Source of the DNA: JAGNNV01 sp031412915
GTDB lineage: Bacteria > Acidobacteriota > Vicinamibacteria > Fen-336 > JAGNNV01
DNA length: 64,000 nucleotides
Assembly: GCA_031412915.1 (NCBI GenBank)
Contig: JANODX010000054.1
Coordinates: forward strand, 15,593-79,592
Direction: 5' to 3'
In this document: piece after piece, positions 25,374 to 34,375 of the stretch
How positions within the stretch are numbered: the first letter of the stretch is position 1
Layout: the number at the start of each line of letters is the position of its first letter
Made by a program: the position numbers and the translations under genes
Notes under the pieces: model-generated
Seen by the model: the letters and a program-made list of their open reading frames with translations, nothing else
What the model was told of the DNA's origin: nothing
Database searches by the model: none

Positions 25374-27212
25374 TCAACTCGCATCCGACCCCGCAAACCC
25401 CGAGACGAATTCGAAGGTGCCTGCAGCGCACAATATCTTCCACTTGTCCTTGGCGTCGCCCGGGCAAGCCCCACGAATCAACCTTTCGCTCGTCATCCGA
25501 TGGTGGGCAGCCTCAACAAGCGCAATCATCTTGGGGGTATTGAGCCAAACTTCCTGAGGCGTCTCAAACCCTCTCTTGTCGTGTCGGCCCAGGATGCCTT
25601 CCGGGACGAGGCCTCGCAACCCAACCCGCAGAAGGCGTTTGGTTGAGCCGTCCCATATCTTGGATGAAGCAGGGGTCGAGAAGATGAACTCAACGAGCTC
25701 ATGGCTTAGGAAGGGCAACCGCGTCTCTCTCCCAAAGGCCATCGAGGATCGGTCCGCAAAGCGAAGCAACGCCTGCAAGCCATGGTCCAAAGTGAAGAAC
25801 CGCAGTGCTTCGTCAAGGGTCGCAAAGTTTCGAAACGGTCGCGGCGCGCGGTCGAATTGCTGATGCCAGTCTGGATTGACGAAGCCTGGGGTCGCATCAG
25901 GCAAGAGCCAATGACGCGCCAAGGACGCGGCCTTCCAAGCAGCAGGAAAGAGCGCCTGGGCCTTTTCAGCAAACCGGAGTGGTGGAACATCGTAGTGTTC
26001 CTCTAGAGCCGCTCTCTGGTTCTCGTACATGGCGGTCCCATCGCGACGCCAGACCCCTTTCAGGAAGGTCGTGAAGAAGTGGGAGTATCCAGCTAGGGTT
26101 TCGTCTGCACCCTGTCCGTCCAAGAGGACGACAACGCCATGCTCCTTCGCGGTCCTCATCACCGCCCACTGGGCAAAGATGCTCGCGGTGCCGAACGGCT
26201 CTTCCTGGTGGTAGAAGACTTGCTTCCAAGCGTCTGCCAGACCCCCGCCGTCGGGGAAGACGTCATGTCGGATGCACCCAGTCGCTTTCTCCGCCACATC
26301 GATGTATCTCCCTTCATCGAGAGCCGCGTCGGAAAATCGAGCAGAAAAGCTATGTCTCTCCGAAGTGGAGATGCTGGCAACAAGGCTCACAATGGATGTT
26401 GAGTCCAGGCCGCCCGACAGACTAGTTCCCACTGGAACATCAGAGCGCAGTCGCCGCGTCACACTCAGCGAGAAGCGCTTGCGGAACTCCTCGCACTGCT
26501 CATCAAACGGAAGAGTGGTGGATCCCATGGGGAGCGTCCAGTATCTCTGTGGTGTTATCGAACCGCCTCCGCGGGAGACCGTCAGCGCGTGGGCCGGGGG
26601 TAGGGATAGTGCCGGCGCGTAGAAGGTCTTCTGTGGGAAGTCTGGGTGCTGTACGACGTCGTGACGGAGGTACATGTAGAGCATCTCGTGTCGGATGCTG
26701 AGCTTGACCCCGCCCACAAACAGAGCCTTCATCTCTGATGCAAAGAGAAAGTGACCATCACAAATACAGTAGTAGAAGGGTTTCTCGCCAAATCGATCCC
26801 TTGCACAGAACAACTCGCGCTTCACCGCATCCCAGATCGCAAATGCGAACATCCCATCCAACCGATCGAGACAGGCCTCCCCCCACTGGGCATGGGCTGC
26901 CAAGAGCACCTCTGTGTCAGATGCACTTTCAAACTGGTGCCCCTCCGCAGCCAGCTCTTCCCTCAGTTCGATGTAGTTGTAGATCTCGCCGTTGAACGTG
27001 ATCGTGTAACGACCCGCATAACTCATTGGCTGGCTTGCCGCCTCGGTGAGGTCGACGATTGCCAGCCGACGGTGCGCAACCGCTACACCATCGCCGGTCC
27101 AAACACCCTCACCATCGGGGCCTCGATGGCTGAGCGAACCGATCATCTTCCGCATTCTTCTCGGATCGACCGGCGAACCGTCGAGCGAGACGTCGCCAGC
27201 AATTCCACACAT
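25374..27212 (-). CDS. asnB: Asparagine synthetase (glutamine-hydrolysing), AsnB family
   Basis: 612 residues with both AsnB domains. The N-terminal Ntn glutaminase starts with Cys2 (MCGIAGDVSLDGSPVD), with SHRGPDGEGVW, VAHRRLAIVDLTEAASQPM and ITFNGEIYNYIELREEL. The C-terminal synthetase has the PP-loop VGTSLSGGLDSTSIVSLVAS and LLDGQGADETLAGYSHFF. Inside surface-polysaccharide loci such enzymes often amidate a sugar carboxylate rather than make asparagine, and the neighbouring GT4 genes and amidation cassette favour that reading, but the sequence alone does not decide. First gene of a minus-strand pair with the downstream GT. Confidence 0.92.
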   Translation of the reverse strand: MCGIAGDVSLDGSPVDPRRMRKMIGSLSHRGPDGEGVWTGDGVAVAHRRLAIVDLTEAASQPMSYAGRYTITFNGEIYNYIELREELAAEGHQFESASDTEVLLAAHAQWGEACLDRLDGMFAFAIWDAVKRELFCARDRFGEKPFYYCICDGHFLFASEMKALFVGGVKLSIRHEMLYMYLRHDVVQHPDFPQKTFYAPALSLPPAHALTVSRGGGSITPQRYWTLPMGSTTLPFDEQCEEFRKRFSLSVTRRLRSDVPVGTSLSGGLDSTSIVSLVASISTSERHSFSARFSDAALDEGRYIDVAEKATGCIRHDVFPDGGGLADAWKQVFYHQEEPFGTASIFAQWAVMRTAKEHGVVVLLDGQGADETLAGYSHFFTTFLKGVWRRDGTAMYENQRAALEEHYDVPPLRFAEKAQALFPAAWKAASLARHWLLPDATPGFVNPDWHQQFDRAPRPFRNFATLDEALRFFTLDHGLQALLRFADRSSMAFGRETRLPFLSHELVEFIFSTPASSKIWDGSTKRLLRVGLRGLVPEGILGRHDKRGFETPQEVWLNTPKMIALVEAAHHRMTSERLIRGACPGDAKDKWKILCAAGTFEFVSGFAGSDAS

Positions 27213-27902
27213 TCGCAGGGCTCAGATCATTCGGGCGAGGGTTCGCTCGCCGGCGAAATCGGCGTCCCCCACAACGGGCGAGAAGGCAAGGACGGCTTTG
27301 GGGGGAGAGTGAAGCATCAGCGCTTCACGCGATTCTAGCTGCAGAGATAGACCCCGGTTGGATCCGGCGGGTCGAGGGACCCGCGGCGAGCACTTCGCCC
27401 ATTTTCCTCGGACGAGGACGAGGTGGTGGGTCAATGGGCCACCGGATCATCGGGCGCTCTTTTCACCCTCTGGTCCTGAGACTTGTCCTGAGACTCTGGT
27501 GACGAAGACGGGATTTGAGGTAGAAGACGTTGGGACTGAGGGACTGAGTCCAACTCAATGGAGAGTCGGCGGGAACGGATGCCAGTTCGAGTCAACCGGC
27601 CCCGCTCCGGCTGCAGAACTCAATGACCGAATAGAGGCCAACGATGGGCTCCGCGTTGTGAGGAGTGTACCCTAATGCTAGTGGCGCGACGGCGGTAAGA
27701 TCCGCGCGAAGGACTCGCGTCGGGGCCCCCAGGCCATGGCATGGGACCGCGTTGGCTTTACCTGATATGCCAGATTGGGCGTTCCTCTGGGTTGCGCCCT
27801 TTGCGGTGACTGCGTTTCAGGCCGCGGCTCGGCCGGATGTCAAGTAGTCGCCACGGACTGGGCAGCGTATCGTGACGCACTCCGACAAACAAGAGCTAAC
27901 CG
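27213..27902. other. 690-base divergent intergenic region
   Basis: This lies between the asnB start and the divergent glycosyltransferase start, so it should contain promoters in both directions. Short direct repeats occur near 27468-27495 (TCCTGAGACT twice, 12 bases apart) and GGACTGAG twice just after 27530. A small open frame ending at 27847 has a hydrophobic run but no convincing start or homologue. No tRNA or strong hairpin was recognised. Confidence 0.45.
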
Positions 27903-29000
27903 ATGGCGAAGCGAAGAACCAGTCTCCTGGTATTGAGTCCCTATCCGACTGGCCATGTTCCCGGGCAACGATTTCGAATCGAGCAATGGCAGGACGAGCT
28001 CGAAACATACGGAATCGATTGCACTTATCTCCCTTGTGCCGATCCGGCATTGATGCGGATACTCTTTTCTCCCGGACACACTCTCTCGAAAGCCTACGGA
28101 GTGCTGCAGGGCAGCCTGCGACAGTGGCGCCAACTGAATCTGCTGCCGCATTCGGACGTGGCACTCGTGTACCGCGCAGCTTCGCTGGCCGGCCCCCCCC
28201 TTCTGGAGCGAACGCTGAAGAGAAAGAAGATACCGTTCATTCTCGATTTCGATGACGCCATCTTCCTCCTCAACTCATCTCCCGCAAATCGGTGGTCGTC
28301 GTGGCTCAAGTTTCCGAAGAAGACCAAGACGCTCTGTAAACTCAGTTCGCACGTCACGGTCGGTAACTCCTACCTGGCAGATTGGGCGAAAGGACACAGC
28401 CCACGGGTGACGGTCATACCCAGCAGTGTCGATTTGAGTCTTTTCCCGGTCAGAGTCAGAACACGACACCCCCGGGACGGAGTGATCGTGGGCTGGACTG
28501 GCAGTCACACCTCTCAGGCCTATTTGGAGGCCGTTGCGCCAATGCTGACGAGGTTTCTCGCAGCAAATCCTGGCACCCGGTTGCGGGTCCACTCCGACCG
28601 CCCCCCGGCACTTCCTGGGATCACCCATGAATGGAGACCATGGAATGCGGAGACCGAGGCGGCTGAGATTTCGGCGTTCGATATCGGCATCATGCCGATG
28701 CATGAAGACCTGTGGTCGCGCGGCAAGTGCTCCATGAAGGCGCTTCTCTATATGGCCGCTGGAAGTGTAGCTGTGTGCTCACCTGTTGGTCACAACACCG
28801 AAGTGATTCAGAACGGGGTGAACGGTGTCCTCGCCGCAACAGAAGGGGAATGGATCGAAGAGCTCTCACGGCTTGTCAAAGATGACACCCTTCGGGCGGT
28901 GTTGGGTACCGCCGGGCGCTCGACCGTCGAGAGTCGGTTCTCGCAAGCGATCTGTGGCCAATCCTTTGCACGCGTCGTCCACGCACTGGTTGCGGATTAA
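27903..29000 (+). CDS. Family 1/4 glycosyltransferase
   Basis: 365 residues from the ATG at 27903. The N-terminus TSLLVLSPYPTGHVPGQRFR and the acceptor-domain segment IPFILDFDDAIFL are typical of a GT4-like group in EPS loci. The C-domain contains VIVGWTGSHTSQAYLEAVAP, the FDIGIMPMHEDLWSRGKCSM donor loop and MAAGSVAVCSPVG. It presumably adds a sugar to the repeat unit. A plus-strand run of seven genes begins here and the methyltransferase follows after three bases, implying cotranscription. Confidence 0.88.
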   Translation: MAKRRTSLLVLSPYPTGHVPGQRFRIEQWQDELETYGIDCTYLPCADPALMRILFSPGHTLSKAYGVLQGSLRQWRQLNLLPHSDVALVYRAASLAGPPLLERTLKRKKIPFILDFDDAIFLLNSSPANRWSSWLKFPKKTKTLCKLSSHVTVGNSYLADWAKGHSPRVTVIPSSVDLSLFPVRVRTRHPRDGVIVGWTGSHTSQAYLEAVAPMLTRFLAANPGTRLRVHSDRPPALPGITHEWRPWNAETEAAEISAFDIGIMPMHEDLWSRGKCSMKALLYMAAGSVAVCSPVGHNTEVIQNGVNGVLAATEGEWIEELSRLVKDDTLRAVLGTAGRSTVESRFSQAICGQSFARVVHALVAD

Positions 29001-29003
29001 CTC

Positions 29004-29849
29004 GTGCTCCTTTACCAAGCGCCACCAACCGGGGCAGTTCTTCACCGAGGCGCGTCAATCGCCAGTTTCGACACGGCCGGACCAAACCTGGACACCGAAA
29101 TTGTTGAGTCGTTCGGATCCGAATGGAAACGGTTCGCGTGGTTCTCCGACTCAGCGATTGAGGTAGCGGGCGCGGAGTACTTCGACGTCGTTCCCAAAGA
29201 GCTTTTGGCGAATGTGGGGCACGCTCTCGCTGCGGGGTGCGGTTCTGGGCGCTGGTCGCGGTATCTGTCGACCCGTGCCGGATTCGTGGAGTCCATCGAC
29301 CCGTCCGAGGCCGTGCTCGGCGCCTCGGGACTCAACCGGGACCGGCCCAATGTTCGATGCCTTAGCGTTATCCACCATCTGCCCGACCCGACACTTGCCC
29401 TCCGCCGCGTCGTCCAGAAAGTGAGACTAGGCGGCCACGTCCTCGCATACGTCTGTTACAACCTAGATCATCGGGGACCCTTTTATCGGGGCTTGTTTCT
29501 TCTCGCTGACTGCATACGCCGCCGCGTCTCCCGGCTGCCGCCTCCGATGAAGGCTTGGGTTTGCGATGCGCTTGCGTTCTCGCTCTATGTTCCCTTGATC
29601 ACGCTGTCGCGAACGGTGGCGCACTTGTCGGGCCGCCGCGAGGCGACGGAGGGGTTTCCTCTGACCTATTACCAGAACAAGAGTCTGCGGGACATAAGGA
29701 CGGACGCGCTGGACCGATTCGGCACTGCGGTTGAACGGCGGTTCACTCGGGAGGAGTTCGTCGCCATGATGGGGGCTGCGGGTCTCGCAGATGTCACGGT
29801 GTCGCCACGGGCCCCGTTTTGGCATGCGTTGGGACGACGGGCCTTCTAG
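29004..29849 (+). CDS. SAM-dependent methyltransferase, probable internal deletion
   Basis: 281 residues from a GTG three bases after the previous stop. The opening region FGSEWKRFAWFSD and motif I (VGHALAAGCGSGRWSRYLS) are intact, followed by the acidic VESIDPSEAV. The expected motif II-IV region is missing: RPNVRCLSVIHHLPDP joins the acidic strand straight to the post-IV motif, where relatives have some 20-25 more residues (usually DLPF...FDF). KVRLGGHVLAYVCYNL and a C-terminal domain with membrane-like segments remain. The reading frame is uninterrupted, so the product may be folded but is probably catalytically weak. Glycan or lipid methylation is the family role. Confidence 0.75.
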   Translation: MLLYQAPPTGAVLHRGASIASFDTAGPNLDTEIVESFGSEWKRFAWFSDSAIEVAGAEYFDVVPKELLANVGHALAAGCGSGRWSRYLSTRAGFVESIDPSEAVLGASGLNRDRPNVRCLSVIHHLPDPTLALRRVVQKVRLGGHVLAYVCYNLDHRGPFYRGLFLLADCIRRRVSRLPPPMKAWVCDALAFSLYVPLITLSRTVAHLSGRREATEGFPLTYYQNKSLRDIRTDALDRFGTAVERRFTREEFVAMMGAAGLADVTVSPRAPFWHALGRRAF

Positions 29850-29878
29850 GTGCTCGCCCCAGGACTTCAACGCAATCG

Positions 29879-31042
29879 ATGACTCGCATCCTGCGCGTCT
29901 TCTCGCGCCTCAACATCGGCGGACCCTCGCTCCACGTGATACACCTCAGCGCGGGGCTCGTGGGTCACGGCTTCGAGACCCGGTTGGTCGTCGGACAGGC
30001 CGACGAACACGAAGGCGATTTCCTCGACCTCGCCCAGAGCCGCGGCGTCGTCCCTGCGGTGTTTCCGGAGTTCGGCCGCGCCATCCGCCCGCTCGACGAC
30101 CTGCGCGCGCTGTTCAACCTCTATCACCTGATGCGGCGGGAACGACCGTCGATCGTTCACACTCACACTGCGAAGGCCGGCGCTCTGGGCCGGGTCGCAG
30201 CCCGACTGGCCCGGGTTCCCATCGTGGTTCACACGTATCACGGTCATGTCCTCTCCGGCTACTTTCATCCTCTGGTCAGCACCTTCTTTCGCGGAGTCGA
30301 GCGCGCTCTCGCACCGGGGACCGACGTCCTGCTCACGGTCTCCGATTCGGTCAAGGACGACCTGGTGCGGCTTGGCGTAGCACGCGCCCAGCGTGTGCGC
30401 GTTCTGCCGCTGGGCCTTGACCTTCAGCCGCTCGCCGGTTCCCTTCCCCGGGGAGCCCTGAGGAACGAGGCCGGCTGGACAAGCGCCGCGAGGGTCGTCG
30501 GAATTGTCGGTCGGCTGGTCCCGATCAAGGATATCGACACCTTCATCGAGGCTGCATGCATTCTGGCATCGACAACGGATGACGTCCGCTTCGCCGTGGT
30601 GGGCGACGGGGAGGAACGCGCACGACTGGAGGCGCGTGCCAAGCCCATCCTTGGCGACCGGATCCGTTTCTTCGGATGGCGAAAGGACCCGCTCGGCGTT
30701 TTCGGGGATCTGGATCTGGTCGTGAACACGTCCTTGAATGAAGGCACCCCGGTGGCGCTCATTGAGGCGCTCGCGGCCGGCCGGCCGGTAGTAGCCACCG
30801 CGGTCGGCGGCACTCCTGATCTTCTCGAAGGCGGGCGCTTCGGCGCTCTGGTGCCGGCACGGTCGCCGGAAGAAACGGCCCAGGCCATTCAGGCGGCATT
30901 TGACTCGCCCGCGACGGCCTTACGAATGGCGGCTGAAGGACAAGTTGCGGTGTTGAAGCGTTATTCGGTGGCGCGCCTGCTCGAGGACATGGCCACCCTC
31001 TATCGCGAGCTCCTGGCCCGGCACGCCGGCAGGCTTCTCTGA
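29879..31042 (+). CDS. Family 4 glycosyltransferase
   Basis: 387 residues from the ATG at 29879, giving the canonical MTRILRVFSRLNIGGPSLHV. GT-B landmarks are PSIVHTHTAKAGALGRVAAR, VHTYHGHVLSGYF, ARVVGIVGRLVPIKDIDTFI, VRFAVVGDGEERARLEARAK and SLNEGTPVALIEALAAGRP with the E-x7-E motif (E-G-T-P-V-A-L-I-E). This is one of the best-preserved GT4 sequences here. It resembles enzymes that use UDP-N-acetyl sugars or UDP-glucose, but donor specificity cannot be read from sequence. Part of the plus-strand polymer operon. Confidence 0.93.
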   Translation: MTRILRVFSRLNIGGPSLHVIHLSAGLVGHGFETRLVVGQADEHEGDFLDLAQSRGVVPAVFPEFGRAIRPLDDLRALFNLYHLMRRERPSIVHTHTAKAGALGRVAARLARVPIVVHTYHGHVLSGYFHPLVSTFFRGVERALAPGTDVLLTVSDSVKDDLVRLGVARAQRVRVLPLGLDLQPLAGSLPRGALRNEAGWTSAARVVGIVGRLVPIKDIDTFIEAACILASTTDDVRFAVVGDGEERARLEARAKPILGDRIRFFGWRKDPLGVFGDLDLVVNTSLNEGTPVALIEALAAGRPVVATAVGGTPDLLEGGRFGALVPARSPEETAQAIQAAFDSPATALRMAAEGQVAVLKRYSVARLLEDMATLYRELLARHAGRLL

Positions 31043-31154
31043 TGAAAGACCACGAAAGCAGCGGGTCGCAACGGTCAAAACCTGTTCCGATCGGGCGAGC
31101 CGGATCGAGTTGGGGTCGATCGGGTTTGTCGGCCACGGCGCGTAAGCTTTGAAA

Positions 31155-32387
31155 ATGAGCGGGGCTGATCTAGCGGCGGCGCGGTTGATGCGCGCCGCCT
31201 TCATGCTGCGCGTGATTGCCGTGGTTCTCATACATTTTTTCGCCCGTCCAGAAATCTTCGCCCCCGACGAAACTACCTACAATTCCCGCGGAGAACTCCT
31301 GGCCAGTTACTGGAGAGGTGAATTCCCGATAAACCCGACAACAGCGTGGCAAGGAGAGACTTTGGGTTTCTACTACGTTGTCGCGGCCCTCTATTTTCCT
31401 TTCGGGCAGCTTCCGCTGCTTCCGAAACTTCTCAACGCCTGGATCGGATCGCTCGCCGTTCTCGAACTGTTTCGCTTGACTCGGACCATCAGCGGGAGTG
31501 AAACCGCGGCGCTACGGGCGGCGAAGTTCATGGCGTTCTTCCCTTCCATGATTCTGTGGTCGTCTTTGATGATTCGCGACGTCTGGGTTCAGTGGCTTCT
31601 CGTCCGCATGGCCAAAGAGATGGCCGAACTGAAGGGAAGGCTCATCCCCAGCCGGATTGCCTCCCTGGCTCTCCTGATCTGGGGAATCACTCTCTTCAGG
31701 TCGTACCTCTTCTTTGCCGTGCTGGGACCGTTCGCCTTGTCCTTCTTCCTGAGCCGGTCGAAGGACGTCATGCGAAATCTCGTCCTCGGATCTTTTCTGG
31801 CCCTGGGGCTTGTCTACGCCGGAGCGCGGCCAAGGGGGGAAGGAACCGCGGAGAAAATCCAGACTTTCGACCTCGTGGAATTGCAGCGACTTCGTGCGTG
31901 GAGTTCGAGTACGGTGGTGGCCGAATCCGGCTTTGCCAGCGACGCGGACGTTTCCACGGTCGGCGGAGCCCTGGGCGTCCTTCCCACCGGCCTGGTGTAT
32001 TTCTTCTTCGCGCCGTTTCCCTGGCAGATCGGCTCGATCAGACAGTCGCTGGCCATACCCGAAGCCCTTTTCTTCTACACCCTGGTTCCCTCCATCGTCA
32101 GCGGCCTCCTTTACTTGTTCCGGACCCGGCTCTTCGAATCGGTCGGCGTCCTGCTCGTGACCATGACCGTCACTTTCGGCTACGCCATCGGGCAGGGCAA
32201 CGTGGGCACGCTCTATCGGCACAAGGCGCAGGTCATCGGCTTTTACTACGCCTTTGCCGCCATCGGTAGAGAAGACCGGCGCCGAGGGCAAGCCCGAGCG
32301 CGATCGCCGGTCTACCCGCTGCAACCGAGAGTTCCCTTGCGCGGGGGGACGGTGGCGGCATACTCCGGCCCGACCCGCGAAACCTAG
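31155..32387 (+). CDS. Polytopic membrane protein of the polysaccharide locus
   Basis: 410 residues from the ATG at 31155 (an in-frame TTG at 31149 is an alternative). There are roughly eight or nine hydrophobic spans. The early acidic stretch FAPDETTYNSRGELLASYW sits just after the first span, as in PMT/ArnT-like GT39 and EpsX-type proteins where an acidic residue in the first periplasmic loop is catalytic. TALRAAKFMAFFPSMILWSSLMI and RDVWVQWLL follow the same plan. A periplasmic sugar transferase or polymerase is plausible but not proven. The C-terminal 40 residues are basic and low complexity. Confidence 0.65.
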   Translation: MSGADLAAARLMRAAFMLRVIAVVLIHFFARPEIFAPDETTYNSRGELLASYWRGEFPINPTTAWQGETLGFYYVVAALYFPFGQLPLLPKLLNAWIGSLAVLELFRLTRTISGSETAALRAAKFMAFFPSMILWSSLMIRDVWVQWLLVRMAKEMAELKGRLIPSRIASLALLIWGITLFRSYLFFAVLGPFALSFFLSRSKDVMRNLVLGSFLALGLVYAGARPRGEGTAEKIQTFDLVELQRLRAWSSSTVVAESGFASDADVSTVGGALGVLPTGLVYFFFAPFPWQIGSIRQSLAIPEALFFYTLVPSIVSGLLYLFRTRLFESVGVLLVTMTVTFGYAIGQGNVGTLYRHKAQVIGFYYAFAAIGREDRRRGQARARSPVYPLQPRVPLRGGTVAAYSGPTRET

Positions 32388-32402
32388 GGGCCCAACCACC
32401 GC

Positions 32403-34274
32403 GTGGAAGGGGACGCCAATCGGGGAGGGCCTACGGTTCGGGTAAGGGCAAGCGTCCCGGTTGAATTGATCGGCGAAGCCCTGCTGGTCGCGGCCCTCAT
32501 CGTCGCCCCCTGGATCTATGGCGCGGTCGAAGACAGCGTTCGCTACGCTCTCTGCGCCATCGTGCTGGCCGCGACGGCGCTGTTTCTGTGGCCCGACCTG
32601 CGACGACAAAACCTCCCCAGTGGAATCGGCTTCGCTCTGGCCTTGCCGGCCTTTGCCCTGGTCCAATTAGTCCTTCGACAGAGTGTCGCTCCCGTACTCA
32701 CCACCGAGGCCGCCCTCGTCGGTTTCTCGATGGCCATGGTCTGGGCCGCGGTCGATTCGCGTGTGGGTTCGGCCTCGACGAACACCAGCCGACGGCTGGC
32801 CATAGCACTCCTCGCGGTGTGCGCGTCCGAGTCCGCTTTCGCGGCGTTCCAATGGTCGACAGATCGGAGAGCGTTGTTCGGGCAGAGGAGCGAACTGCAG
32901 ACTGCGCCCTTCGGCTCCTACGTGAATCACAACAACTTCGCGGGTCTGGTGTCGCTCGCCGTGCCGCTCGCCATTGCCATGGCCATCGGCGACCTGAGGC
33001 GTTCCGGGAAACTGACACCCCGGGGCCTCGGCCTTATGGGCCTGGCCTGTGGTTTGGCCATCACCGTCTTCGCCAGCGGCAGCCGAGGCGGCGCCGTTGC
33101 TCTGGTCTTCGGCCTCATCGCGCTTTCGGGGATTTCAGGAAGGCTCAGGCACCGGGAGCGGCAAGACAGACGCCGTTCGCGGATGGCCGCCTTTCTGGTG
33201 GGTGCTGCCATCCTTCTGGTCGCCATTCTGGCCATCCCCGCTTCGACTCGCACTCGACTCGTCCACCTCTTCGACCCGGGCGGATCCATGGTCTATCGCG
33301 TCGACATCGGCCTCGCCTCCTGGCAGGCGTTCCTGAAACGGCCTCTTCTCGGTTCCGGACTTGGCGCTTTTGCCGATGCGGCGACACCGTTCAAGAGAGG
33401 GCACGGCGATGTTCGTTCCGAGCGGGCCGAGGCCGACCTGATCGAGTTCGCGGTGGAAGGAGGGGTAGGGCTCGTCCTGGCCCTGCTTGGGTTCGCCTGG
33501 TTCGCCTGGACATCGGCCAGGGTGGAGATGGACCAGGGTCGGGACCGGAGCGGGAAGTGGCTGCGAGCCGGCGCTCTCGCCGCGTGCGCCACCATGCTGT
33601 TTCACTCTCTCTTCGACTTCGGTTTCAGAATCCCCGCGAACGCGCTCGCTTTCGCGGTTCTCCTCGGCATCGCCACCGCGGGCTCGACGGGTGTCAAGGC
33701 CGGCAGTGCGTTTCGTTGCCGCGCTTTGGTCGGCCTGCTCGGCCTCCTCGCGGTCGCCTGCGCCTATCGAAGCGTGGGCGCCGCCCGCGAACGAGCGGCT
33801 CTCGTCCGAACAACTCCGGAGAGTCGTCTCGACGCTTTACAGAGCCTCGTCGATGCCCACCCGTATCTCGATCGCGCCCGTCGTCAAAGGGGCCTCGCCT
33901 GGATGTCGCTTGCCTACAGTCGCGGTGAGTACGACCCCCTCCGACTGCGGCGGGCGAACGCCGATCTGCAGGCCGTGGTCGACGCCCGGCCGCAGTGGGG
34001 GGAAGCCCGAGCCGACCTTGCCTGGGTCAAATACTACGAAGGCAAGACCGCCGAGGCCAGGACCCTAATGCTCCAGGCTACAAGCACCGATCCGACGCAC
34101 ATGGGAATCGGGATCGGTTATGCCCAGGTGCTGGCGTGGTCGGGCGATACGTTCGCCGCCATCGAGGAAGTGTCGCGCCTTCGAAAGGTGAATCCCGCGT
34201 GGCCCCGGGCGAGTGCTAGGGATCTGGCCTCTTCATGGACGCGGGATGCTTCAATTCTCTCGAGTATTCCCTAA
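32403..34274 (+). CDS. O-antigen ligase/polymerase family protein with TPR-like tail
   Basis: 623 residues from ATG 32403 (later in-frame GTG starts exist). About ten to eleven membrane spans fill residues 20-460. The Wzy_C/WaaL signature is present: PFGSYVNHNNFAGLVSLAVP, then ITVFASGSRGGAVALVFGLI (the SRGG motif), and RPLLGSGLGAFADAATPFKR in the large periplasmic loop. The last 150 residues are soluble and helical, TPR-like (DALQSLVDAHPYLDRARRQR). It most likely polymerises or ligates repeat units in the periplasm; with the flippase at 3217-4644 it suggests a Wzx/Wzy route. Confidence 0.87.
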   Translation: MEGDANRGGPTVRVRASVPVELIGEALLVAALIVAPWIYGAVEDSVRYALCAIVLAATALFLWPDLRRQNLPSGIGFALALPAFALVQLVLRQSVAPVLTTEAALVGFSMAMVWAAVDSRVGSASTNTSRRLAIALLAVCASESAFAAFQWSTDRRALFGQRSELQTAPFGSYVNHNNFAGLVSLAVPLAIAMAIGDLRRSGKLTPRGLGLMGLACGLAITVFASGSRGGAVALVFGLIALSGISGRLRHRERQDRRRSRMAAFLVGAAILLVAILAIPASTRTRLVHLFDPGGSMVYRVDIGLASWQAFLKRPLLGSGLGAFADAATPFKRGHGDVRSERAEADLIEFAVEGGVGLVLALLGFAWFAWTSARVEMDQGRDRSGKWLRAGALAACATMLFHSLFDFGFRIPANALAFAVLLGIATAGSTGVKAGSAFRCRALVGLLGLLAVACAYRSVGAARERAALVRTTPESRLDALQSLVDAHPYLDRARRQRGLAWMSLAYSRGEYDPLRLRRANADLQAVVDARPQWGEARADLAWVKYYEGKTAEARTLMLQATSTDPTHMGIGIGYAQVLAWSGDTFAAIEEVSRLRKVNPAWPRASARDLASSWTRDASILSSIP

Positions 34275-34375
34275 AATGAACCGCGCGTTCTGTTTCCCTT
34301 CGGAAACTTCGCCAAACCAGGGAATCCGCATGTCGGTGTCGTGCCCGAGAACGTTCGCGGTTCGCTCGAAATTCC

